Of a stretch of 15,163 nt of DNA, positions 7,265 through 13,055 are shown piece after piece. Each line of letters starts with the position of its first letter. The stretch's first letter is position 1. A program made the translations under genes and the position numbers. The stretch is taken from assembly GCA_902795935.1 (NCBI GenBank), contig CADBMS010000251.1, forward strand, positions 1 to 15,163. Reading direction: 5' to 3'. The DNA comes from an uncultured Methanobrevibacter sp. GTDB taxonomy: Archaea > Methanobacteriota > Methanobacteria > Methanobacteriales > Methanobacteriaceae. The notes under the pieces are model-generated. The model was not told where the DNA came from. It saw only the letters and a list, made by a program, of their open reading frames with translations, and ran no database searches.

Positions 7265-7614
7265 TGAAAGATGGAATATTTAATTAGTCATATATCAAAA
7301 ATATTTGAAACTGTACTATAAAAAAATTTAAAGTTTGATAATATTCATAACCCATGTGTTTAGGCATTAAAAATATTTCAAATTTATAATTGACTATTAA
7401 AATTATTTTAATATGATACAATCTATAACTTAAATTACTATTTTAGGAGTATATTTCATCTATAAGTTGATTTAAAAAAATTAATTCATATAGTTAAACA
7501 TTAAGTATTTTAGTTGTGTAATAAAAATAATATAATCAAGAATTAATGAAAAAAATAGGATTATTACTACATCATCCTATAATTCTCATAATAAATATAA
7601 CGTAGGTTACTATA
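7265..7614. other. 350-base gap before the surface-protein gene, no gene
   Basis: No convincing gene. Visible elements are a 9-1-9 AT-only palindrome at 7395-7413, a TATA-like stretch near 7521-7534 (AATAAAAATAATATAA), a 7-bp stem (ATAGGAT 7555-7561 with ATCCTAT 7574-7580), and TAGGT at 7603-7607 as ribosome binding site for the ATG at 7615. A 19-codon frame at 7546-7605 overlaps that leader and is not supported as a gene. Confidence 0.5.
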
Positions 7615-9198
7615 ATGTTCAAAAAAAGCTTAACAATATTTTCAATATTTTTATTATTTATATTAAGTATTGGGATGGTTTCTGCTTCAGAAAACATGAA
7701 TCAGAGTCAAAATGAAGATTTTGAAATTTTAACTAATAAAAACGGTGGCGATGTTAAAATAGATGAAGAAAATATTAAAGAATCAAAATTAGTTAATTCA
7801 AAAGATACTATTAAAACTATTAATAAAACAAAGACTACTATAAAAACAAAAGTATCTACCAAAAAATCAACACAAGTATTAATTAAAACTAAAAATTTGA
7901 ATACATATCAAGATTCAGACACATTTTTCACTGCAAAAATCTTAAATAAAACAAATAAAAAACCAATAAAAGGATTAAAGGTTTTATTTACTTTGTACTC
8001 CGATAAAAATAAACATTCAAATTATTATAGAATTACCAATAAAAAAGGAGTTGCTACATTAAATAAAAACCTAAAAATCGGAAATTACTCAGTTTACACA
8101 TCTGTTAAACAAAAAAATATTATCTCTCCGCAAATTAAATCTAAAATAAAAATAAAACCAACAGCTGAAACTGGATGTTGCTCATTTTACATTCATTTAA
8201 ATTCAACAGAAAGCATTGGTGGTTTCAGAAGAGATTCAACATATGCTACTTATTTATATATAAAACCTTCAAAATGGCATTATAATAAAAAAATTATTAA
8301 ACAATATAAACTTAGAAACAATTATTTCTTCCATTTAATTACAACTTCTGATGGTTGGATAATGGGAACTGGTGGCGCTGATAACCCACGTATTAATAAA
8401 GCAATTGAAAAGATTGGCGCTAAAATGACTCATTTAGGTAAAATTAAAATATCTTATTTGAAAAAAATTAGGACTTATGAAAGACGTTTAGGAATAGGTC
8501 ACTTTGCAATTAAAGCACCAAATGGTAGATTCGCTATTGTTTGGAAAAGTAAAATTAAAACTGGAAAATTAAAAAACGGAGAATATATAAGTGTTCCTAA
8601 TGAAATTTATTCCTTCCGTCGTGGAACCTATAAAAAATTTAATAAAAATCCTGTTAAAGCAGCTATTAAAATAGGTGCAACTGATCGATTTGGATTTAAC
8701 CGACGAGATTGTACAATATTCCATTTAAAAGACTTTAAAGTTAACCCTTCTGTTACTGTTTATGCTGCTAATGATAACGGTAGATTAAGTGGTAGACGTA
8801 CTGCTCATTTAATAGATGATATACGATTCAAAAATAAACATATTAACAAATATACACTTCCAAAAACACCTAATATGAAATTACTTGGAACCCATAATTT
8901 TGGCAGTAATTTAATTAAAACAATTGTTAGTGCTCCAAATATAATAAGTAATTACAATGAATCTAAAGTTTTTAAAATTACAATTAATGATAAAACCAAA
9001 AAAGCAATACAAAATATTAGTATAAAACTTAAAATTAATGGAACTGATTTATTAAAAACTTATTATCTTAAAACAAATAAATATGGCGTAGCAACATTTA
9101 ATACCAATAGTTTAAACAAAGGAATTTACGACGTTATTATAAACTCTAATAACAAAAAATACATAATATCAACTAAAAGTAAAATTGAAATTAAATAA
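7615..9198 (+). CDS. Secreted surface protein: two Ig-like modules around an uncharacterised central domain
   Basis: A 527-residue exported protein. A signal peptide (F-K-K-S then a hydrophobic stretch at 7-20) has a likely cleavage after V-S-A at 24. A Lys/Thr-rich linker runs to about 85. An Ig-like module follows (about 87-182) with the turn T-N-K-K-G-V-A-T, and a second at about 432-527 repeats it (T-N-K-Y-G-V-A-T). These resemble the Big-type modules of Methanobacteriales adhesin-like proteins. Between them is a domain of about 240 residues that I cannot assign: it starts T-G-C-C-S-F (Cys188, Cys189), then F-R-R-D at 204-207, G-H-F-A-I-K-A-P-N-G at 295-304, V-P-N at 327-329 and N-R-R-D-C at 362-366. 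The order recalls Ntn-type amidohydrolases, a guess only. There is no C-terminal membrane anchor. It is flanked by gaps on both sides and is probably transcribed alone. Confidence 0.8.
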   Translation: MFKKSLTIFSIFLLFILSIGMVSASENMNQSQNEDFEILTNKNGGDVKIDEENIKESKLVNSKDTIKTINKTKTTIKTKVSTKKSTQVLIKTKNLNTYQDSDTFFTAKILNKTNKKPIKGLKVLFTLYSDKNKHSNYYRITNKKGVATLNKNLKIGNYSVYTSVKQKNIISPQIKSKIKIKPTAETGCCSFYIHLNSTESIGGFRRDSTYATYLYIKPSKWHYNKKIIKQYKLRNNYFFHLITTSDGWIMGTGGADNPRINKAIEKIGAKMTHLGKIKISYLKKIRTYERRLGIGHFAIKAPNGRFAIVWKSKIKTGKLKNGEYISVPNEIYSFRRGTYKKFNKNPVKAAIKIGATDRFGFNRRDCTIFHLKDFKVNPSVTVYAANDNGRLSGRRTAHLIDDIRFKNKHINKYTLPKTPNMKLLGTHNFGSNLIKTIVSAPNIISNYNESKVFKITINDKTKKAIQNISIKLKINGTDLLKTYYLKTNKYGVATFNTNSLNKGIYDVIINSNNKKYIISTKSKIEIK

Positions 9199-9203
9199 AC
9201 AGT

Positions 9204-9237
9204 TTATCTTTATAGATAATAATAGGGATTATTTTTT
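9204..9237 (+). terminator. Hairpin plus T-run after the surface-protein gene
   Basis: TTATCT (9204-9209) and AGATAA (9214-9219) form a 6-bp stem with a TTAT loop six bases after the stop codon, followed by a T-run at 9232-9237. This looks like an end for the surface-protein transcript. Confidence 0.45.
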
Positions 9238-9269
9238 GGATATAATTTATTAAAATTATACATCCAAAA
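9234..9269. repeat. 15-bp bulged hairpin upstream of pyrB
   Basis: TTTTGGAT (9234-9241) pairs with ATCCAAAA (9262-9269), and inside it ATAATTT (9242-9248) pairs with AAATTAT (9253-9259), leaving a 2-base bulge and a 4-base loop. It lies upstream of the presumed pyrB TATA box, so it belongs with the end of the previous transcript or is a DNA dyad, and is probably not a pyrB leader structure. Confidence 0.5.
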
Positions 9270-9285
9270 TTCTTAGATACTCGAA

Positions 9286-9297
9286 AATTATAAAAAA
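9286..9297 (+). promoter_or_regulatory. TATA-like element for pyrB
   Basis: AATTATAAAAAA would place the transcription start near 9318, giving a leader of about 40 bases that holds the GAAGGT ribosome binding site at 9343-9348. A 14-bp palindrome AATTAAATTTAATT at 9313-9326 sits over that start and might be an operator, but it is AT-only. Confidence 0.35.
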
Positions 9298-9357
9298 AGA
9301 GTATTGCTATTAAATTAAATTTAATTAAATAATAAAATTATCGAAGGTTCAGTTATT

Positions 9358-10284
9358 ATGAAATTTTCATTAAAAGATATTATATCAATAAAAGACTTTA
9401 CTATTAAAGATATTAACTATATACTTAAAGAATCTGAAAAAATGGAACCAGTGGCCAGATCACAAGAATTAAATCAAGATATGTTAGGTAAAATTTTAGG
9501 TATGATGTTTTTTGAACCTTCTACTCGTACTAGATTATCATTTGAAACTGCTATGAAACGTTTAAGTGGTAGTGTTGTTGGTTTTGACCAACCATCATGT
9601 AGTTCTACAACTAAAGGTGAAAGTTTAGCTGATACTGCTCGTATGCTTGCTAGTTATTCTGATACTATAGTATTAAGACATAATCTTGAAGGTGCAGCTC
9701 GTTATATTGCAGATATTGTTGATGTACCTGTTATTAATGCTGGTGATGGAGCAGGTCAACATCCCACACAAACATTACTAGATCTTTACACTATGAAAAG
9801 AGTTTTTGGTAAAATTAAAAATTTAAATGTGGCCATAATGGGAGATTTAAAATATGGTCGTACTGTACATTCACTGTCTCATGCTTTAGCCATGTTTGGG
9901 ACTAATATGAATTTTGTATCACCAAAAGAATTACGTATGCCTCCTGAAATTATTCATGACTTAAATCAACAAGGTGTTGTAGCTAGTGAAACTGAAAATA
10001 TTTATGATATTTTAGATGAAGTTGATATAATTTATGTAACACGTATACAAAAAGAAAGATTCCTAGATTATGAAGATTATCTAAAGATTAAAGGAGCATA
10101 TATTCTTAATGAAGAAATGCTCAGAGGTAAGGATTTAATAGTTATGCATCCACTACCTAGAGTTGATGAAATCTCAATAGATTTAGATTACACAAAATAT
10201 GAACAATATTTCCAACAAGCTTTCAATGGAGTTCCAGTTAGAATGGCATTACTTGAAGTATTAATTAAAAAAAATAAATTATGA
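9358..10284 (+). CDS. pyrB: Aspartate carbamoyltransferase catalytic subunit
   Basis: A 308-residue ATCase catalytic chain, the usual length. It joins carbamoyl phosphate and aspartate to carbamoyl aspartate in UMP synthesis, as a cytoplasmic trimer. The carbamoyl phosphate loop F-F-E-P-S-T-R-T-R-L-S-F-E is at 51-63, the mobile S-S-T-T-K-G-E-S (active-site Lys86) at 82-89, H-P-T-Q at 135-138, the R-T-V-H region at 168-171, the aspartate-loop T-R-I-Q-K-E-R-F at 228-235, and H-P-L-P-R at 264-268. No catalytic residue is missing. GAAGGT lies 9 bases before the ATG. The regulatory subunit gene pyrI is not adjacent: the next gene, orc1/cdc6, is convergent with a 50-base gap, so pyrB appears to be transcribed alone here. 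Confidence 0.97.
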   Translation: MKFSLKDIISIKDFTIKDINYILKESEKMEPVARSQELNQDMLGKILGMMFFEPSTRTRLSFETAMKRLSGSVVGFDQPSCSSTTKGESLADTARMLASYSDTIVLRHNLEGAARYIADIVDVPVINAGDGAGQHPTQTLLDLYTMKRVFGKIKNLNVAIMGDLKYGRTVHSLSHALAMFGTNMNFVSPKELRMPPEIIHDLNQQGVVASETENIYDILDEVDIIYVTRIQKERFLDYEDYLKIKGAYILNEEMLRGKDLIVMHPLPRVDEISIDLDYTKYEQYFQQAFNGVPVRMALLEVLIKKNKL

Positions 10285-10334
10285 ATTTACTTTGTATAAA
10301 CTATTAAAAATTAAAAAAAATAGCGATTATAGAA

Positions 10335-11501
10335 TTATATTGCCCAAATAGATTCTTCTAATATGTTTAATTCACATTGTAGTTCAATTATATTTGTTCT
10401 TCCTTTTCCACGACCTCGTGAAACTATATTTGTTGAAATTAATCCTAATAATTCTAATTCACTTACAAAATCAAATATCCTTCTATAGGAAACACTATCC
10501 CCTTTAGCTATATTTTTGTAGACATCAAATAATTTTCCAGAACTTATTTCTTCTTTTTGTTTTGTTAAATAAAGTATACTCTCTAGCACTCTTAATTGCT
10601 GGCTTGGTAATGTTTCAATAATTTCTTTAACTTTACTATGTTCAATCTTATCTTTTGCTTCACGTACAGTTGACTCTTCAACTTTTTCAAGTTTATAATC
10701 ATCTGCTATTTCACCTGAAGTTTTAAGTAAATCCAATGCATATCTTGCATCACCTTCTTCTTTAGCAGCTAATGCAGCGCATAAATGAATTACATCATCA
10801 TCTACTGTTCCTTCCTTAAAAGATAATTCAACCCTTTCTTTAAGAATATCTACTAATTGATCTGCGCCATATGGTGGAAAAACTATTTCTCGATCTCGAA
10901 AACTACTTTTTGACCTTGGTGTAATAAATTGTTTAAAATCAATGAAATTACTAATCGATAAAATTGCTACATTATCAGTTCTAGTGAGAGTATATAAAAT
11001 TCCATCACCATCTTTTTTAAGTAGAACATCAATTTCATCTAAAATAACAATTAACATTGTCTCTTTTCCTAAAGATGATTTTTTAAATATTGATCTAAAA
11101 GCATTTACTACTTCAGCTTTAGTCCATCCACGATAGGGCACATCCTGACCTAAAATTTGGCATAATCGAGCTATTACTTGATATTCTGTCGTATAATCAG
11201 TGCATCGAATATAAGCAGTTTTTATATCAACCATACAATCTTCATATTCTTCTAAAGCTTCTTTTAATTGATTTTTTGCAAAATTAGCTGCTGCTGTTTT
11301 ACCTGTCCCTGTTTTACCATATAAAGTTATATCAGGCGGTGTTATATCATTTAATGCTTCCACCCAATATTTTGCAATTTGTTTAATTTGCTCTTCTCTG
11401 TGTGGAAGACTATCTGGTAAAAATCTGTGATTTAGATAATTCTTAGCTTTAAATACTGTTTTATCATCATTTCTCAGATTAACAAATATATTATCTGTCA
11501 T
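10335..11501 (-). CDS. cdc6: Orc1/Cdc6 replication initiator
   Basis: A 388-residue archaeal initiator. The AAA+ domain has Walker A G-K-T-G-T-G-K-T at 62-69, Walker B I-L-D-E-I-D at 153-158, a sensor 1 region ending in Asn185 (L-S-I-S-N) and sensor 2 with the Arg in G-D-A-R-Y-A-L-D-L-L at 250-259. A C-terminal winged helix (about 295-380) includes S-R-G-R-G-K-G-R-T-N at 361-370, the basic wing expected to enter the minor groove of the origin element. It binds origin repeats, opens the duplex and loads MCM. Only one copy is in the window. The gene points away from the candidate origin directly upstream of it, the standard archaeal arrangement. The minus-strand leader carries GTGAGA a few bases before the ATG at 11501. 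Its 3' end faces pyrB. Confidence 0.96.
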   Translation of the reverse strand: MTDNIFVNLRNDDKTVFKAKNYLNHRFLPDSLPHREEQIKQIAKYWVEALNDITPPDITLYGKTGTGKTAAANFAKNQLKEALEEYEDCMVDIKTAYIRCTDYTTEYQVIARLCQILGQDVPYRGWTKAEVVNAFRSIFKKSSLGKETMLIVILDEIDVLLKKDGDGILYTLTRTDNVAILSISNFIDFKQFITPRSKSSFRDREIVFPPYGADQLVDILKERVELSFKEGTVDDDVIHLCAALAAKEEGDARYALDLLKTSGEIADDYKLEKVEESTVREAKDKIEHSKVKEIIETLPSQQLRVLESILYLTKQKEEISSGKLFDVYKNIAKGDSVSYRRIFDFVSELELLGLISTNIVSRGRGKGRTNIIELQCELNILEESIWAI

Positions 11502-11678
11502 GGAATCTCACAATCCTTAAAAATATCTGAATGATATTTTTATATTTTAAAGGGTTCCATCATCATTTTCAGTATTTATAGAGTCCATTATATTATTATA
11601 AAATCAATTATTTTTCATCATTTTATTTTTGATTAATTACCCACTATCATATATCATAATCTTAATGATGAACTATAA
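11502..11678. promoter_or_regulatory. orc1/cdc6 promoter region with a 9-5-9 inverted repeat
   Basis: On the minus strand TTAAAATATAAAAAT (11536-11550) is TATA-like and would start transcription near 11517, with a leader of about 15 bases including GTGAGA. AAAAATATC (11519-11527) and GATATTTTT (11533-11541) are perfect inverted arms that overlap the TATA box and start point. The first origin element begins at 11679. Confidence 0.45.
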
Positions 11679-11691
11679 TTTCAAGTGTAAA
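11679..11691 (-). repeat. Origin element 1 (left arm), perfect
   Basis: TTTCAAGTGTAAA, an exact reverse complement of the TTTACACTTGAAA consensus. It is the outermost left copy, 84 bp from element 2. Confidence 0.85.
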
Positions 11692-11749
11692 TTAAAGTTG
11701 TTTATTATAGTAAATAAATGTTTTGTCATAAACATCATAATTTTTTAAA

Positions 11750-11775
11750 AAATAGACATACATTGCAAGTGTAAA
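11750..11775 (-). repeat. Origin element 2 (left arm), extended
   Basis: The core TTGCAAGTGTAAA at 11763-11775 has one change from consensus. Its flank ATAGACATA (11752-11760) is identical to that of element 7 on the other side: the 26-base units match at 22 positions. Confidence 0.85.
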
Positions 11776-11810
11776 ATTATATGATAAAAAATTATTATAA
11801 AAAATTTGAC

Positions 11811-11836
11811 AGATAGAGATATATTTCAACTGTAAA
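11811..11836 (-). repeat. Origin element 3 (left arm), extended
   Basis: The core TTTCAACTGTAAA at 11824-11836 has one change from consensus. The flank begins AGATAGA and matches the reverse complement of element 7 at 23 of 26 positions. Confidence 0.85.
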
Positions 11837-11860
11837 TAAGGTATCTTCTCAATTGAGATT

Positions 11861-11890
11861 TGTGTGAGAGAGGTATATTTCAAATGTAAA
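11861..11890 (-). repeat. Origin element 4 (left arm), extended
   Basis: The core TTTCAAATGTAAA at 11878-11890 has one change from consensus. The flank TGTGTGAGAGAG (11861-11872) is repeated exactly, inverted, beside element 6; the 30-base units agree at 25 positions. A perfect 12-bp palindrome, TCTCAATTGAGA, lies just outside at 11847-11858. Confidence 0.85.
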
Positions 11891-12031
11891 TAATTATTCA
11901 AAAAGATTAGAAAGTAAAATAATTAATATTTCTAAAAAAGTAATATATATAATAGTTAATGTTTAATATTTAATCTTTAAAACTATAAAATTTATTGAAT
12001 TTTTAATTATATTTATAAGTTCTCTCATTGA

Positions 12032-12044
12032 TTTCAACTGTAAA
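12032..12044 (-). repeat. Origin element 5, isolated copy inside the AT-rich centre
   Basis: TTTCAACTGTAAA, the same core as element 3, in left-arm orientation but 141 bases from element 4. It stands between two AT-rich stretches, preceded by TCTCTCATTG and not by the purine-rich flank of elements 3 and 4. Confidence 0.8.
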
Positions 12045-12164
12045 TACATATATTTAAATAATATAATAAAATATAAAAAATATCATATAAAAAAATTTTT
12101 TTTTTAAAAACAATAATGTAAAATTAAGAAAAAATATTATATATAAAACTAAAAAATATTGAAT
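12045..12164. other. Nearly GC-free core, candidate DNA unwinding element
   Basis: From 12050 to 12160 there are only about five G or C bases, with an A7-T10-A5 block at 12089-12110. It is bounded by element 5 on the left and element 6 in opposite orientation on the right. The 11891-12018 stretch is AT-rich too but has more G and C, so this right-hand stretch is the better unwinding candidate. Confidence 0.65.
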
Positions 12165-12194
12165 TTTACACTTGCAAAGTAACTCTCTCACACA
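12165..12194 (+). repeat. Origin element 6 (right arm), extended
   Basis: The core TTTACACTTGCAA at 12165-12177 has one change from consensus. The flank CTCTCTCACACA (12183-12194) is the exact reverse complement of the flank of element 4. Confidence 0.85.
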
Positions 12195-12217
12195 TCATGT
12201 GCTTTTAAAAAATCATT

Positions 12218-12243
12218 TTTACAGTTGCAACATATGTCTATCT
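12218..12243 (+). repeat. Origin element 7 (right arm), extended
   Basis: The core TTTACAGTTGCAA at 12218-12230 has two changes. The flank ends TATGTCTATCT and is the mirror partner of elements 2 and 3. It lies 53 bp from element 6. Confidence 0.85.
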
Positions 12244-12269
12244 CACTTTTTAACAAAATAAAAAAATTA

Positions 12270-12282
12270 ATTACACTTGAAC
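12270..12282 (+). repeat. Origin element 8 (right arm)
   Basis: TTACACTTGAA at 12271-12281 is an exact 11-bp match to the consensus centre; both outer bases differ. It starts 52 bp after element 7. Confidence 0.8.
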
Positions 12283-12347
12283 ATCATGTTAAAAAAGTAA
12301 GAGTTATCCTAAAAAAAATAAAATCAAAAATTTATTTAAAAAAATCA

Positions 12348-12360
12348 TTTAAACTTGATT
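12348..12360 (+). repeat. Origin element 9 (right arm), degenerate
   Basis: TTTAAACTTGATT has three changes from the consensus and starts only 14 bp before element 10. It may be a weak site or a chance match. Confidence 0.35.
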
Positions 12361-12361
12361 T

Positions 12362-12374
12362 TTTGCACTTGAAG
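12362..12374 (+). repeat. Origin element 10 (right arm)
   Basis: TTTGCACTTGAAG has two changes and keeps the CACTTGAA centre. It is the outermost right copy and lies 38 bases from the end of the DUF2299 gene. Confidence 0.65.
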
Positions 12375-12411
12375 TATAACTGATAGTTTATAAAATCAAG
12401 TGAATCATATA

Positions 12412-12942
12412 TTAAACAAACATATTATCATGTGATGGTTTATTATAAATTTTATTTTCATCATAATTATCCATTTCACCAAATTTATATTGTATTTTCC
12501 ACAAAGCACGTAAATTAGCCCTGAATATTTTCTTAATAGTTTTCATTAAAACATGTTTACTTAAACCATCATAATAAATTTCATCTTGAACAACATAATG
12601 AAGAAGTATATAATTTAACTCAGAAATTCCCATATCTACATCAAATAAACTAATTTCACTTCTAAATTCATATAAAAATTTTTTCATTTCATCTAAATTT
12701 TCATTTCGCAATTTTTCCATAGCATTAATATGTTTTGGACTTACTTGAGTCATACATCCAATAATTATTCTATCAATCATGCCTTTTGGTTGAATAACTT
12801 CCATCTTATGCTCTAGAAAATTAATAATAAAATGAAAATTAGAATTTTCATCAATGATTGTTTTTTTAAACATACCATCATCAGCTAACCATTTTTGAAT
12901 CTGATCTCTTATAACTTTATAATCTTTTGCATCGAATTCCAT
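12412..12942 (-). CDS. DUF2299-type conserved archaeal protein
   Basis: A 176-residue protein that I recognise as resembling the archaeal DUF2299 family: an N-terminal I-x-x-W-L-x-D-D-G, then N-F-H-F-I-I-N-F, E-V-I-Q-P-K, I-G-C-M-T-Q-V-S and, near the end, the characteristic I-Y-Y-D-G-L-S-K with a following helix. The function of the family is unknown and none is proposed. It has no signal peptide or membrane helix. The C-terminal tail after about 155 (D-N-Y-D-E-N-K...) is charged and probably disordered, extending beyond the usual family core. A strong ribosome binding site (AAGGAGATAT on the minus strand, 12951-12960) fixes the ATG at 12942. The gene is transcribed toward the origin, ending 38 bases from the last origin element, and is divergent from cbiB. 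Confidence 0.75.
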   Translation of the reverse strand: MEFDAKDYKVIRDQIQKWLADDGMFKKTIIDENSNFHFIINFLEHKMEVIQPKGMIDRIIIGCMTQVSPKHINAMEKLRNENLDEMKKFLYEFRSEISLFDVDMGISELNYILLHYVVQDEIYYDGLSKHVLMKTIKKIFRANLRALWKIQYKFGEMDNYDENKIYNKPSHDNMFV

Positions 12943-13055
12943 TTTTAATATATCTCCTTAATATTAATATTTAAAATAATCATTGACTATTAATGAAACT
13001 ATTAATTAAATAATAATAATATTTAATAAATAATTTATGTAAAACCATATCATAT
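12943..13055. promoter_or_regulatory. Divergent promoter region between the DUF2299 gene and cbiB
   Basis: The 113 bases are strongly AT-rich. TTTAATAAA at 13022-13030 lies about 26-30 bases before the cbiB ATG. With no Shine-Dalgarno sequence in front of cbiB, a leaderless or near-leaderless cbiB message is predicted. The DUF2299 gene has a strong Shine-Dalgarno instead, so the two divergent genes use different start modes. Confidence 0.4.

Larger units (their letters stand above)
11679..12374. other. Candidate chromosomal replication origin (oriC)
   Basis: A gene-free stretch directly upstream of orc1/cdc6 with ten copies, two of them degenerate, of a 13-bp element close to TTTACACTTGAAA. 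Five copies on the left read TTTCAA-x-TGTAAA on the + strand and five on the right read the reverse complement, flanking AT-rich DNA. Inverted initiator sites around an unwinding region next to the initiator gene is the established layout of archaeal origins, and the element matches the Cdc6 site known from Methanothermobacter thermautotrophicus. Longer flanks also pair up across the centre. The boundaries given are the outermost recognisable elements. Confidence 0.9.

Noticed and set aside
7395..7413. 9-1-9 palindrome made only of A and T, considered as an operator
   Set aside because: It is AT-only apart from nothing distinctive, and lies far from the next start, so chance is a sufficient explanation.
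7546..7605. 19-codon hydrophobic frame just upstream of the surface-protein gene, considered as a leader peptide
   Set aside because: No ribosome binding site and no attenuator-like structure after it. Frames of this size are expected by chance in a leader of this composition.
11692..11901. 69-residue frame on the minus strand inside the origin
   Set aside because: Its apparent internal repeats (Y-L-H-L-K-Y, Y-L-Q-L-K-Y) are translations of the origin elements. It has no ribosome binding site and its composition is that of AT-rich non-coding DNA.
11679..12374. Repeats considered as a CRISPR array
   Set aside because: The units are short, variable, inverted between the two halves and unevenly spaced, with no cas genes. 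An initiator-site array explains them better.
12394..12406. A further TCAAGTG match, considered as an eleventh origin element
   Set aside because: Only the inner seven bases match, the outer bases differ, and the orientation is opposite to the other right-arm copies.
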